A DNA stretch of 64,000 nt from an uncultured Alsobacter sp. (GCF_945952055.1 NZ_CAMFHB010000037.1:1-64000); one strand, 5' to 3'. Positions 11,229 through 22,949 are shown, numbered from the stretch's first letter. Notes: a model not told the origin generated them from the sequence alone. A program made the numbers and translations.

Positions 11229-11777
11229 CTACCGGATGAACCGCTCCACGTAGTCGGCGCCAAGCCCGACCGCGGCGTAGTGCTTCTTGCACATCTCGAT
11301 CTTGGTGAAGACGTCCTCGTAGCCCTGAACGCGGCCGTCGGGATCGACGTAGATCATGGCGCCGTTCACCTGGAAGAGCGTCATCATTTCCTCCACGTCC
11401 TCGTCCACCACGAGCGTGTGCGTCTCGCCCGGCGCCTCGTAGACATAGCCGCCCTCGGTGGCCACCCAGTCGTGCTCGAGGTAGCGCCATTTGCCTTTGA
11501 GGACGAAGCCGTGCACCGGCTGCGGGTGGCGGTGGCGCGACAGGACGCCGGACTTCCGCACGCGCAGGATGTTCTGCCAGTACCCGCGCGAGGCGCTCAG
11601 GCACAGGGGGCGGAACCAGACGTTCTCCGCCTGCGGAACCCAGATCCGCTCGTCGGTCGGCACGGCGTCGGGGATGACGATCTCCGGCGGGGAGTATTCG
11701 GGCTGGGGATGCCGGTAGGGCATGCGCTTCTCGTCGGCGGTCTCGACGAGCCCGGAGCGGTTGGCGGTGACGGTCAT
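11229..11777 (-). CDS. Cupin-domain protein, 2,4'-dihydroxyacetophenone dioxygenase-like
   Basis: A 182-residue single-cupin protein. The metal site is visible as LSRHRHPQPVHGFVLKGKWRY followed by YEAPGETHTLVVDED, giving the His/His/Glu/His-type ligand set of cupins. Overall length and the N-terminal WVPQAENVWFRPLCLSASRGYW region resemble the 2,4'-dihydroxyacetophenone dioxygenase family, iron enzymes that cleave a C-C bond in aromatic ketones. The actual substrate is unknown. It follows the SDR gene by 20 bases on the same strand, suggesting an operon acting on a small carbonyl or aromatic compound. Confidence 0.75.
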   Translation of the reverse strand: MTVTANRSGLVETADEKRMPYRHPQPEYSPPEIVIPDAVPTDERIWVPQAENVWFRPLCLSASRGYWQNILRVRKSGVLSRHRHPQPVHGFVLKGKWRYLEHDWVATEGGYVYEAPGETHTLVVDEDVEEMMTLFQVNGAMIYVDPDGRVQGYEDVFTKIEMCKKHYAAVGLGADYVERFIR

Positions 11778-11797
11778 GGGCGCCTCTGCGTGTTGGA

Positions 11798-12529
11798 TCA
11801 GGCGATCAGGTAGCCGCCGTCGACGGGAAGGACGGTTCCCGTGATGAAGCGTGCGGCATCGGACAGGAGAAAGGCAACGGCGCCGGCGACGTCGCCGGGC
11901 TCTCCCCAACGGGCCATGGGGGTGCGGCCGACGATGCCGGACGACCGGTGCGGGTCATTGACGACGGGCCGGGTGAAGTCGGTCTCGATCCAGCCGGGCG
12001 CCACCGCGTTCACGCGGATGCCCTCCGGGGCCCAGGCGGCCGCGAGCGACTTGGTGAGCTGCGCGACCCCGCCCTTCGAAGCCGCATAGCCCGGCGCGTG
12101 CGGAGCGCCGAAGAAGCTGTACATGGAGGCCGTGTTGACGATGGCGCCCTTGGCGTGGGCGAGGAGCGGCCGTGCCGCCAGGCAACAGCGCATCGTGCCG
12201 TGCAGGTTCACCGCGACCGTGCGCTCGAAGGCGTCCATCGAGAACTCGGCGCCGCCCCGCATCAGCACGCCGGCGCAGTTGACCAGCGCATCCAGGCGAC
12301 CGCAGCGTTCCACGGCGGCCTTCACCGACGCGTCCGACGTGACGTCGAGCAGGATCGGCTCGATCCCGTCATGGGGTTGGAAGCCGTCCACCTCCGAAGC
12401 CAGGACGCCGCCCGCCACCACCCGCCAGCCTTGGCCGGCCAGAAGACGCGCGACGGCCTCTCCGATCCCGCGTGTCCCGCCTGTGACGAGCGCCACGGGC
12501 GCCGTGTCTCGTTCGTGAGCGTCCGCCAA
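11798..12529 (-). CDS. Short-chain dehydrogenase/reductase
   Basis: A 243-residue classical SDR. NAD(P) binding is shown by TGGTRGIG (residues 16-23), LDVT, and NCAG. The catalytic set is Ser in NTASMYS and the YxxxK of GYAASKGG, and the end has the usual INxVxPG-type segment (VNAVAPGWIETDF) and GTVLPVDGGY. It should oxidise or reduce an alcohol or keto group; the substrate is not predictable. First gene of a probable two-gene operon with the cupin protein. Confidence 0.9.
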   Translation of the reverse strand: MADAHERDTAPVALVTGGTRGIGEAVARLLAGQGWRVVAGGVLASEVDGFQPHDGIEPILLDVTSDASVKAAVERCGRLDALVNCAGVLMRGGAEFSMDAFERTVAVNLHGTMRCCLAARPLLAHAKGAIVNTASMYSFFGAPHAPGYAASKGGVAQLTKSLAAAWAPEGIRVNAVAPGWIETDFTRPVVNDPHRSSGIVGRTPMARWGEPGDVAGAVAFLLSDAARFITGTVLPVDGGYLIA

Positions 12530-12728
12530 GGCCGCCTCCCTGCTGCCGACGCGCGTCGGGCCCGGCGAGGCTCGCGGCGTCTTGCGTCAGCCATAGGGCG
12601 GCCCGTCGTCACTTGGCAAGTTGCCCAATATTCATGCGCGCTTGATCGACTGCATACACTTGATGAGTGTCGTGGCTTCGTGGTCTGTTCGTCGGGTCCC
12701 GGGGCCTCGCACCGGATGGATCCCGAGC

Positions 12729-13520
12729 ATGCGCTGCCTCTTCGTCGCCGATCTGCACTACGCCCTGCCCCAGTTCGACTGGCTGCTCCAGGTCGGGCCG
12801 GGCTACGATCTCGTGGTCCTTGCGGGCGACTGTCTCGACGTCGGATCGATCGTCGACTTCAGCGCGCAGACGCTGGTCGTGCGCAAATACCTGCAGCGCC
12901 TGGCGGCCGCGACGCAGCTCATCGTCTGCTCGGGCAACCACGACCTCGACTCGCGGGGCGAGGACGGGGAGAAGGTGCCGCGCTGGATCGAGGACATCCG
13001 CGGGCTCGGCATCAAGACGGATGGCGACAGCGTCGTCGTGGGCGACACGCTCTTCACGGTCTGTCCCTGGTGGGACGGTCCGATCGTGCGCGAGCGGCTC
13101 ATCCGCCAGCTCGAGACCGATGCGCAGCGGCGGGACGGGCTGCGCTGGGTCTGGATCCACCACGCGCCGCCGCGGAATTCGCCGACCAGCTGGTCGGGCA
13201 GCCGCAGCATGGGCGACGCGGACGTCGAGGCGTGGATCGCCCAGTTCGGACCCGACATCGTCGTGGCGGGTCACATCCACCAGTCGCCGTTCGTGCGGGA
13301 CGGGTCATGGGCCGACCGGGTCGGCAAGACCTGGGTGTTCAATGCCGGGCACCAGTTCGGTGCGCCCCCCGCCCACATCGTCCTCGACACCGATGCGGAC
13401 GAGGCCGTCTGGATCTCCGCCATGGGCATCCAGGCCGTGGACCTGGACGGGCCGCTGGTGCGGCCCATCCCACCCCTGACGAGCGTCCCCGACTGGTTCG
13501 ACGTCAAGCGCACGGCCTGA
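12729..13520 (+). CDS. Calcineurin-like metallophosphoesterase
   Basis: A 263-residue metallophosphoesterase. The five family motifs are in order: FVADLHYA (DxH), LAGDCLD (GD), CSGNHDLDS (GNHD), WIHHAPP, and VAGHIHQSP (GHxH). All metal ligands look intact. The substrate could be a cyclic nucleotide, phosphoester or protein and is not predictable. The ATG at 12729 is chosen because the first metal motif follows directly; the frame is open upstream without similarity. Confidence 0.87.
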   Translation: MRCLFVADLHYALPQFDWLLQVGPGYDLVVLAGDCLDVGSIVDFSAQTLVVRKYLQRLAAATQLIVCSGNHDLDSRGEDGEKVPRWIEDIRGLGIKTDGDSVVVGDTLFTVCPWWDGPIVRERLIRQLETDAQRRDGLRWVWIHHAPPRNSPTSWSGSRSMGDADVEAWIAQFGPDIVVAGHIHQSPFVRDGSWADRVGKTWVFNAGHQFGAPPAHIVLDTDADEAVWISAMGIQAVDLDGPLVRPIPPLTSVPDWFDVKRTA

Positions 13521-13560
13521 CGGACGGCAGACGCCCGGTGCGGCGATGTCGCGCCGCGCC

Positions 13561-14427
13561 TCAGCGCTCCAGGCGGGCCAGGAGGCTTGAGGTGTCCCAG
13601 CGCCGGCCGCCCATCTTCTGGACCTCGGCATAGAACTGGTCGACGAGCGCCGTGAGCGGCAGGTTCGCACCGTTGCTGCGGGCCTCCTCCAGGCAGATCG
13701 CCAGGTCCTTGCGCATCCAGTCGACGGCGAAGCCGAAGTCGAACTTGCCCGCGTTCATGGTCTTGTAGCGGTTCTCCATCTGCCAGGACTGGGCGGCGCC
13801 CTTCGAGATCGTCTCGATCACCGCCTCGACGTCGAGCCCGGCCTTCTTGGCGAAATGAACGCCCTCGGCGAGGCCCTGGACGACACCGGCGATGCAGATC
13901 TGGTTGACCATCTTGGTCAGCTGGCCCGCGCCCGACGGGCCGAGGCGCTTGCAGGCGCGTGCGAAGCTCATGATCACCGGTTCGGCGCGGGCGAAGGCAT
14001 CCTCGTCACCGCCGCACATCACCGTCAGCACGCCGTTCTCGGCGCCGGCCTGCCCGCCGGAGACCGGAGCGTCGATGAAGGAAACGCCCTTCTCCTTGGC
14101 CGCCGCATAGAGCTCGCGCGCCACCTCGGCCGAGGCGGTCGTGTTGTCGACGAACACCGTCCCCTTCGTCATGCCGGCGAGCGCGCCGTCGGCCCCCAGC
14201 ACCACGGAGCGCAGGTCGTCGTCGTTGCCCACGCAGGCGAACACGAAGTCCTGGCCGGTCGCGGCCTCGCGCGGGGTCTTGGCCGCCTTGCCGCCGTGCT
14301 CGGAGACCCACTTCTCCGCCTTGGCGAAGGTGCGGTTGTAGACCGTGACGGTATGGCCCTTGGAGGCGAGGTGGCGGGCCATGGGGTAGCCCATGACGCC
14401 AAGGCCGAGGAAAGCGACGTTCGCCAT
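13561..14427 (-). CDS. NAD(P)-dependent beta-hydroxyacid dehydrogenase (3-hydroxyisobutyrate dehydrogenase family)
   Basis: A 288-residue enzyme. The Rossmann motif FLGLGVMGYPMARHL is at the N-terminus, the substrate-binding DAPVSGGQAGAENG near residue 120, and the catalytic-lysine region GAGQLTKMVNQI near residue 168. Members oxidise 3-hydroxyisobutyrate, tartronate semialdehyde or related acids; the sequence does not decide which. It lies 66 bases after the amino acid ABC permease genes on the same strand and may be co-transcribed, suggesting use of the imported compound. Confidence 0.88.
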   Translation of the reverse strand: MANVAFLGLGVMGYPMARHLASKGHTVTVYNRTFAKAEKWVSEHGGKAAKTPREAATGQDFVFACVGNDDDLRSVVLGADGALAGMTKGTVFVDNTTASAEVARELYAAAKEKGVSFIDAPVSGGQAGAENGVLTVMCGGDEDAFARAEPVIMSFARACKRLGPSGAGQLTKMVNQICIAGVVQGLAEGVHFAKKAGLDVEAVIETISKGAAQSWQMENRYKTMNAGKFDFGFAVDWMRKDLAICLEEARSNGANLPLTALVDQFYAEVQKMGGRRWDTSSLLARLER

Positions 14428-14492
14428 GTCGGAATGCTCCTGGATGCGGGCGGGTCCGCACGCCGTCGCGCGTCCGCCGAGGGAGGGAAGTC

Positions 14493-15209
14493 TCAAGCGT
14501 GGTGGAGATGCCGCGTCAGGCGCCGCTCGGCAAGGTCCCAGACGCGTCGGATCGCCTCCACGACGACCAGATACAGCACGGCGGCGAAGAGGTACACCGA
14601 CAGGTCGAAGGACCGCGCGAAGGCCAGCCGGGTCGTGCCCATCAGGTCGAAGATGGTCACGAGCGAGGCGACTGCGGACGACTTGACCATGATGACGAGC
14701 TCGTTGCCGAGCGGACGCAGCGCCACGATCGCGGCCTGCGGGAACACGATGGTCCGCAGGATCTGGCTCCAGCGCATGCCGAGCGCGCGCGCCGCTTCCC
14801 ACTGGCCCCGGTGGACGGACTGGATCGCTCCGCGGAAGATCTCCGCCTGGTAGGCCGCCGTGTTGATGGTGAAGGTGAAGGCCGCGCAGTTGAAGGCGTC
14901 GCGGAAGAAGCCCCACAGGCCGATGCTGTCCAGGAAGGGACGGAACTGCCCGGCGCCGTAGTAGACGAGGAAGAGCTGGCACAGGAGCGGCGTGCCGCGG
15001 AAGAACGTCGTGTAGGCGAGCGCGACCCGTCCCGCGACCGGCCCGCCATAGATCCGGACCAGCGCCACGGCGAGGCCGAGCACGCAGCCCAGCGCGACGG
15101 AGATCACGACGAGCTGGAGGGTGATCCCCAGGCCGCCGAACATCCGGCAGCCGTAGTTCTGGATCGCCTCGTTGCCGACCCAGTAGCCGGGAAGCTCGCA
15201 CCAGGTCAT
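14493..15209 (-). CDS. Polar amino acid ABC transporter permease (HisM/GlnP type), second subunit
   Basis: A 238-residue inner-membrane permease with about five membrane helices. The EAA loop contacting the ATPase is visible (EAARALGMRWSQILRTIVFP). FFRGTPLLCQLFLVYYG near residue 70 is typical of the His/Glu/Gln/Arg/opine family. The start overlaps the stop of the upstream permease by four bases, so the two form a coupled heterodimer. No ATPase gene lies in the cluster. Confidence 0.92.
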   Translation of the reverse strand: MTWCELPGYWVGNEAIQNYGCRMFGGLGITLQLVVISVALGCVLGLAVALVRIYGGPVAGRVALAYTTFFRGTPLLCQLFLVYYGAGQFRPFLDSIGLWGFFRDAFNCAAFTFTINTAAYQAEIFRGAIQSVHRGQWEAARALGMRWSQILRTIVFPQAAIVALRPLGNELVIMVKSSAVASLVTIFDLMGTTRLAFARSFDLSVYLFAAVLYLVVVEAIRRVWDLAERRLTRHLHHA

Positions 15210-15931
15210 CGCGATCCGCCTCCCTGGGCGAAGCCGCGGTTGGCCCGGCGCTCCAGCGCCTCGATGCCGCCGGCGGAAACGAGGGAGAAGGCGAGGTAGA
15301 TCAGGCAGGCCACGCCGAAGAACAGGAAGGGCTCCTTCGTCACCACGTTGGCGCGCCCCGTCCAGAACATCAGGTCGGGCAGCGCGATGACGGAAATGAG
15401 CGAGGTCTCCTTGAGGAGAACCATCCAGTTGTTGCCGAGGCCGGGCAGGGCCACCCGGATCAGCTGCGGGAAGACGACGAGGCGGAAGGTCTGGGCCTTG
15501 TTCAGGCCCAGCGCATAGGCACCCTCGCGCTGTCCCTTGTGGATGGCGTTCAGCGCGCCGATCCAGACTTCGCAGGAGAAGGCCGCCAGCACCAGGCCCA
15601 GCGCAATCATGCCGGCCACGAAGGCGGGCATCTCGACCGTCCCGGGCAGGCCGAGCCCCGTCCACAGCCGCCTCATGCCGAGCTGCAGCCCGAAATAGAC
15701 GATGTAGAGCGTCAGGAGCTCGGGAACCCCGCGGAACACTGTGGTGTAGATCGTCCCGAACGCCCGCAGGACGCGGCTGTCGGAGCGCTTGACCAGGGCC
15801 ATGATCAGGCCGAGCGCCAGGCCGAAGGGAAGGGTGGCGAGCGCCAGCGAAATGGTCACGAGCGCGCCGGAGGCGAGCTCGTCGAGCCACCCCTGGTTCC
15901 CCCAGGACAGGAGCGTCAGGATGCGGTCCAT
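15206..15931 (-). CDS. Polar amino acid ABC transporter permease (HisQ type), first subunit
   Basis: A 241-residue permease of the same family, with VFRGVPELLTLYIVYFGLQ near residue 65 and an EAA loop at REGAYALGLNKAQTFRLVVF. About five membrane helices. It lies 124 bases downstream of the substrate-binding protein gene and overlaps its partner by four bases, forming the membrane core of an amino acid importer with the two binding proteins upstream. Confidence 0.92.
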   Translation of the reverse strand: MDRILTLLSWGNQGWLDELASGALVTISLALATLPFGLALGLIMALVKRSDSRVLRAFGTIYTTVFRGVPELLTLYIVYFGLQLGMRRLWTGLGLPGTVEMPAFVAGMIALGLVLAAFSCEVWIGALNAIHKGQREGAYALGLNKAQTFRLVVFPQLIRVALPGLGNNWMVLLKETSLISVIALPDLMFWTGRANVVTKEPFLFFGVACLIYLAFSLVSAGGIEALERRANRGFAQGGGSR

Positions 15932-16055
15932 GCGGGGGCGCCGGAGCGGAACGAGGAAAGGGCCATGGCGGCTCGGGCAGGCAAGCGGCGTGCCGGGAGC
16001 GGGGCCCGGAGCGGGACGAGGACCGGGGCTCGCGCCCCGGCCCGAATGCGCAAGG

Positions 16056-16844
16056 TCAATCGACGAGGATGTTGACCTTGAAGTACTTGTCCATGATGAC
16101 CTTGTGGGTGCCGTCCTTGATCGACTCCTCGATCGCCTTCGACACCATGGCGCCCAGCGCCGTGTCTTCCTTGCGGAAGGCCGCGGCCACGCCCGGGCCG
16201 TGGATGGTCGGGTCGCGCTTGATGTCGGACACGAACTTGCAGCAGTCCTTGCCCTGGCCGTCGATGAAGTCGGTCAGCGCCAGCTTGTCGGCCAGGATGT
16301 AGTCCAGGCGCCCGTTCTTCAGGTCGAGGTTCGCCTCTTCCTGCGTCGGGTACAGCTTGATCTGCGCGTCCTTGTAGTACTTCTCGAGGTAGTTCGCGTG
16401 GATCGTCGAGCCCTGGGCGCCGATGGCCTTGCCCTTCAGCGCCGCCGGCGAGATGTCGGTCGAGGAGACCGACTTGGCCGCGATGAAGGAGATCGGCGTG
16501 CGGCTGTAGGTGGAGGTGAAGCTGACCTTCTTGGCCCGCTCCTCGGTGGCGTTCATTCCGGCCATGATCATGTCGTACTTGCCGGCGAGCAGCGCGGGGA
16601 TGATGCCGTCCCAGTCCTGCGCGACCCAGGTGCACTTCACCTTCATCTTCTCGCAGAGCGCATTGCCGAAATCGATCTCGAAGCCCTCGAGCTTGCCGGC
16701 GGAGTTCAGGTTGTTCCAGGGAGGATAGGCGCCTTCCGTCCCGATCCGGATTTCCTTCCACTCCTTCTGCTGGGCGACGGCGGCTCCCGCGCCCAGAACC
16801 AGAGCGGCCATGGCGGCGGCCACCAGTCCGACAGTCTTCTTCAC
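16056..16844 (-). CDS. Amino acid ABC transporter substrate-binding protein (LAO/HisJ-like)
   Basis: A 262-residue periplasmic binding protein with a signal peptide (residues 1-24, ending AVA). Family motifs are IRIGTEGAYPPWN, GFEIDFGNALCEKM, VAQDWDGIIPALLAGKYDMI and NATEERAKKV, as in lysine/arginine/ornithine-type binding proteins. Four cysteines (two near residues 65-75, a CC pair near residue 195) are shared with the second binding protein upstream, so the two are paralogues. Ligand inferred as a basic or polar amino acid. Confidence 0.92.
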   Translation of the reverse strand: MKKTVGLVAAAMAALVLGAGAAVAQQKEWKEIRIGTEGAYPPWNNLNSAGKLEGFEIDFGNALCEKMKVKCTWVAQDWDGIIPALLAGKYDMIMAGMNATEERAKKVSFTSTYSRTPISFIAAKSVSSTDISPAALKGKAIGAQGSTIHANYLEKYYKDAQIKLYPTQEEANLDLKNGRLDYILADKLALTDFIDGQGKDCCKFVSDIKRDPTIHGPGVAAAFRKEDTALGAMVSKAIEESIKDGTHKVIMDKYFKVNILVD

Positions 16845-16997
16845 GTATCATCCCTCCGTTTGTCCGCCTTCGGCGGCACGGTTGTGCGGTCCGCGGCCCC
16901 GATGGATCGAAGCCAGGCCGATGACGCATTGGACACCGACGCCGGAGCGAGCGCAACAGCCCGGGCAAAATTGCGCAGCTCGCGCTTGGCCCGCGGG

Positions 16998-17780
16998 TCA
17001 GCGCAGGGGAAAGGGCCAATAGCCCGACCGGATCCTCTGGTAGGTCCCGTCCGCGATGATCTCGTCGATCGCGCGGTTGAACAGCTGGCGAAGGTCCGTG
17101 TCGTCCTTGCGCAATCCGACCCCGTAGCCTTCGCCGAAATGCGACACGCTGGGATGGGCGTCGGCCTGGAAGACGCAGCAATCGGCCTCCTTGCCGCGCT
17201 TCAGCCACTCGAAGAGGGCGATCTTGTCGCCCAGCACCGTATCGATACGCTCCAGCGCCAGGTCGAGGCTCGCCTCGTCCAGGCTCGCATAGAGGCGGAT
17301 CTCGGTGCCCGCCTTGTAGAGATCCTCGAGATAGGCCGCATACACGGTCCCGGCCATAGCCCCGATCTTGCGGCCCTTCATGCCGGCCGGCGACAGGTCG
17401 GCGACGGGGGCGGCCTTGCGCGTCATGAACGCCGCCGGGGTCCGGTAGTAGGGGCGCGAGAAGGCGATGCGCTGGCGCCGCTCCTCGTTGATTTCCAGCG
17501 ATGCCATGACGGCGTCGTAGCGGTCCTGGCGGAGCCCGGGGATCAGCTGATCCCAATCGTCCGTGGTGAAGGTGCAGGTCACGCGCATCCGCTCGCAGAG
17601 CGCGCGGGCAATGTCGATCTCGAACCCCTGGGGCTGGCCCTGCGCATCGACGAAGTTGAAGGGGGGGTAGGCGCCCTCGGTGGCGATGCGCACGGTCGTC
17701 CACTCCTTGGAGGCGGCCGGCGCGGCATGTCCCGCGATCATGCTCACGATCAGGGCGACGACGACGATGGGAGCCTTCAC
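16998..17780 (-). CDS. Second amino acid ABC transporter substrate-binding protein
   Basis: A 260-residue binding protein with a signal peptide (about residues 1-23). It parallels its neighbour: IATEGAYPPFNFVD, GFEIDIARALCERM, TTDDWDQLIPGLRQDRYDAV, and the DCC pair near residue 193. Divergence is substantial, so it probably has a different ligand range and shares the one permease pair. It is the first gene of the cluster and lies 153 bases before the other binding protein. The divergent mrp gene starts 216 bases away on the other strand. Confidence 0.9.
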   Translation of the reverse strand: MKAPIVVVALIVSMIAGHAAPAASKEWTTVRIATEGAYPPFNFVDAQGQPQGFEIDIARALCERMRVTCTFTTDDWDQLIPGLRQDRYDAVMASLEINEERRQRIAFSRPYYRTPAAFMTRKAAPVADLSPAGMKGRKIGAMAGTVYAAYLEDLYKAGTEIRLYASLDEASLDLALERIDTVLGDKIALFEWLKRGKEADCCVFQADAHPSVSHFGEGYGVGLRKDDTDLRQLFNRAIDEIIADGTYQRIRSGYWPFPLR

Positions 17781-17995
17781 GGGGGACCTTCACCTCTCTG
17801 GCTGGCCAGGCTCGGACAGTATGCCTTGCCGGCCCGCGCGCGTGCAATCGGTCGCGAGAGGGATCCGATCCATTGCGAGGCGATTGACCGGCACGAGCCG
17901 CCCGTTACATCTGCCCGCACCGGGCCGCCGCCGCGAGGCGGGCGAGCCGGACCGCGGGTGATTGGCCCCGCGGGCATGCGACGGAGTTGTGACTC

Positions 17996-19114
17996 GTGAT
18001 CACCGAAAAGGACGTCCTGGCCGCGCTGGCGGCCGTGAAGGGGCCCGATGGCCGCCCGCTGCCGCAGTCGGGTGCGCTCGCCGGCGTCTCCATCGCGGCC
18101 GGCAAGGTCTACCTGTCGATCGCCGCCGACCCGGCGAAGCCCGGCGAGGCAGAGCCCGTGCGGCGGGCCGCCGAGGAGGCCGTGCGCCGGCTGAAGGGCG
18201 TCGAGAGCGTCCTGGCGACCCTGACGGCGGAGCGCGCCCAGGGTGCGGCATCCGGCGCCCGGCCGGGGCCGGCGGCACCGGGGCCGAGAGCCGCGGCCGC
18301 GACGGCCCGGGCCGGCATTCCGGGCGTGCGCCACATCATAGCCGTGGCCTCGGGCAAGGGTGGGGTCGGCAAGTCGACGACCGCGGCGAACCTGGCGCTG
18401 GGCCTGGCGGCGCAGGGCCTCAAGGTCGGCGTGCTCGACGCCGACATCTACGGACCCTCCATGCCGAAGCTGTTCGGCCTCAACGAGAAGCCCGAGATCC
18501 TCGAGGGCCGCATCATGAAGCCGCTGACGGCCCACGGCCTCAGGATCATGTCGATCGGTTTCCTCGTCGAGGAAGACACGGCCATGATCTGGCGCGGCCC
18601 GATGGTGATGTCGGCCATCCAGCAGATGCTGCGCGAGGTCCAGTGGGGCGAACTCGACGTCCTGGTCGTCGACATGCCGCCCGGCACCGGGGACGCGCAG
18701 CTCACCATGGCCCAGTCGGTCCAGCTCGCCGGCGCCGTGATCGTGTCCACGCCCCAGGATCTCGCCCTCATCGACGCGAGGCGCGGGGTCGCCATGTTCC
18801 GCCGTGTCGAGGTGCCGATCCTGGGCGTGGTGGAAAACATGTCGACCTTCATCTGCCCCCATTGCGGCGAGCGGTCCGACATTTTCGGCCACGGGGGCGC
18901 GCGCAAGGAGGCCGAGCGCATCGGGGTGCCCTTCCTTGGCGAGATCCCGCTGGCCCTGAGCATCCGCGAGCGATCGGACGCGGGCCTTCCGGTGGTGGCC
19001 ACCGACCCGAACGGCCCGCACGCCGCCGCCTACAAGGACATCGCCCGCCAGGTCTGGGCGACCTTGCAGGGTGCCGCGCCCGGGCGCGCCGCGCCGCGGA
19101 TCGTCATCGAGTAA
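17996..19114 (+). CDS. mrp: Mrp/ApbC family iron-sulfur cluster carrier ATPase
   Basis: A 372-residue P-loop ATPase that carries and delivers Fe-S clusters in the cytoplasm. Residues 1-80 form a MIP18/DUF59-like domain. A flexible Ala/Pro/Arg linker (about 82-108) leads to the NTPase domain with the deviant Walker A ASGKGGVGKSTTAANLALG, DADIYGPSMPKLFG, VVDMPPGTGDAQLT, and the cluster-binding CPHCG. The start is GTG at 17996; nothing better lies nearby. Confidence 0.94.
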   Translation: MITEKDVLAALAAVKGPDGRPLPQSGALAGVSIAAGKVYLSIAADPAKPGEAEPVRRAAEEAVRRLKGVESVLATLTAERAQGAASGARPGPAAPGPRAAAATARAGIPGVRHIIAVASGKGGVGKSTTAANLALGLAAQGLKVGVLDADIYGPSMPKLFGLNEKPEILEGRIMKPLTAHGLRIMSIGFLVEEDTAMIWRGPMVMSAIQQMLREVQWGELDVLVVDMPPGTGDAQLTMAQSVQLAGAVIVSTPQDLALIDARRGVAMFRRVEVPILGVVENMSTFICPHCGERSDIFGHGGARKEAERIGVPFLGEIPLALSIRERSDAGLPVVATDPNGPHAAAYKDIARQVWATLQGAAPGRAAPRIVIE

Positions 19115-19160
19115 CAGGCCGGCCGATCCGCGTCGGCCCTCACGCGTTCGGGGGTGTCCC

Positions 19161-20315
19161 ATGTCTCGCGAAACCGTTCCGGCGAGCCCGGCCTATGTCG
19201 ATCCGGCGACGGGCGCGCTCCATCCCCTGGATCGGCCCCGGTGGCGTTCGGACACCGGTGGCCCGCTGATGATCACGCCGCTTCCGGGCATTGGACGCGG
19301 CGACATCGCCGGCGGCACGCGGTCGCTGTGGCGCTACGCGGCGGCCCTGCCGGTCGACGTCCCCCGGCCCATCACCATGGGCGAGGGGCTCACGCCCCTG
19401 GTCAAGCGGGACTTCGACGGGGCCAAGGTCCTGTTCAAGCTCGAATGGATGATGCCGACCGGGAGCTTCAAGGACCGGGGCGCGAGCGTGATGGTGTCGG
19501 TCCTGCGCCAGCAGGGCATCGACCGCATACTGGAGGACAGCTCCGGCAACGGCGGCGCCGCGATCGCCGCCTATGCCGCCGCCGGCGGGCTGCGGTCGAA
19601 GATCCTCGTGCCCGCCTACACCCAGCCCGGCAAGACGGTGCAGATGCGGGCCTACGGGGCCGAGACCCAGCTGATCCCCGGCACGCGGCAGGACACGGCG
19701 GACGAGGCGGAGCGGCAGGCCGAGACGATCTTCTACGCCAGCCACAACTGGCAGGCCTTCTTCCTGCAGGGGACCAAGACGCTCGCCTACGAGCTGTGGG
19801 AGGATCTCGGCTTCCGCGCGCCCGACAACGTCATCATTCCCACCGGCGCGGGCAGCAACGTCCTGGGGTGCGACATCGGCTTCGGCGAGCTGCTGAGGCA
19901 CGGCGAGATCGACCGGCTTCCCCGGCTCTTCGCCGTCCAGCCGGAAAACTGCGCCCCGCTGCACGCCACCTTCCTTTCGGGCGGCGACACGCTCGTGCCC
20001 ATCGAGCCCCGGCCCACCATCGCGGAGGGGACGTCGATCGCCCGGCCCGTGCGGACGCGGGAGGTGCTGTCGGCGGTCCGTCGCTCGGGCGGCCAGACGG
20101 TCGCGGTGTCGGAGGACGAGATCGTGGCCGCGCACGGCGAACTGGCGCGTGCCGGGCTCTATGCCGAGCCGACCTGCGCCAGCGCGGCCGCCGCCCTGCG
20201 CCGGCTGCTGCGGGAGGGAACGGTGCTTCCGAACGAGACCACCGTCATCGTCCTCACCGGCAGTGGTCTGAAGGCCACCCAGCGCATCGGCGAGCTGCTG
20301 GGCATCGGTGCTTGA
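19161..20315 (+). CDS. Threonine synthase-like PLP-dependent enzyme
   Basis: A 384-residue fold-type II PLP enzyme. The PLP lysine is in MPTGSFKDRGASVMV near residue 103, the phosphate-binding loops include SSGNGGAAIAAYAA and IPTGAGSNVLG, and MGEGLTPL precedes the lysine. These fit threonine synthase (O-phosphohomoserine to threonine), but related members act on other beta- or gamma-substituted amino acids, so the reaction is not certain. It follows mrp by 46 bases on the same strand. Confidence 0.85.
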   Translation: MSRETVPASPAYVDPATGALHPLDRPRWRSDTGGPLMITPLPGIGRGDIAGGTRSLWRYAAALPVDVPRPITMGEGLTPLVKRDFDGAKVLFKLEWMMPTGSFKDRGASVMVSVLRQQGIDRILEDSSGNGGAAIAAYAAAGGLRSKILVPAYTQPGKTVQMRAYGAETQLIPGTRQDTADEAERQAETIFYASHNWQAFFLQGTKTLAYELWEDLGFRAPDNVIIPTGAGSNVLGCDIGFGELLRHGEIDRLPRLFAVQPENCAPLHATFLSGGDTLVPIEPRPTIAEGTSIARPVRTREVLSAVRRSGGQTVAVSEDEIVAAHGELARAGLYAEPTCASAAAALRRLLREGTVLPNETTVIVLTGSGLKATQRIGELLGIGA

Positions 20316-20389
20316 GCGTCGCCGCGCCACGGTCCCGCTGCGGCTCAAGCACGCAAGGCAGCCATGCGCTGGCGCCGTATCTGCCTTGA

Positions 20390-21610
<1,221 letters not shown>

Positions 21611-21633
21611 CGTTTGGTTGACCTTGATTGATG

Positions 21634-21661
21634 GCCCCGGCCGACAGGCCGGGGCTTTTTT
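21634..21661 (+). terminator. Rho-independent terminator after TRAP binding protein copy 1
   Basis: A perfect 9-bp stem pairs 21634-21642 (GCCCCGGCC) with 21647-21655 (GGCCGGGGC) across a GACA loop and is followed by six T residues. It lies 24 bases after the stop of the first binding protein gene, so the second copy needs its own promoter in the AT-richer stretch at 21661-21760. Confidence 0.93.
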
Positions 21662-21745
21662 GTGCGTATTTGCCTGAAAAACACGCTTCCAACTTGAAAA
21701 TTGAAGTTCCTGAAACACATTTCCCCGTGCTATGCGGTTTCATAG

Positions 21746-22888
<1,143 letters not shown>

Positions 22889-22916
22889 CGCTCTTCACGG
22901 GAGGGGAACTGCGAAA

Positions 22917-22949
22917 GGCCCGGCAGCGATGCCGGGCCTTTTTCTTTTT
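22917..22949 (+). terminator. Rho-independent terminator after TRAP binding protein copy 2
   Basis: An 8-bp stem pairs 22917-22924 (GGCCCGGC) with 22931-22938 (GCCGGGCC), loop AGCGAT, followed by TTTTTCTTTTT. It starts 28 bases after the stop codon. Confidence 0.93.
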
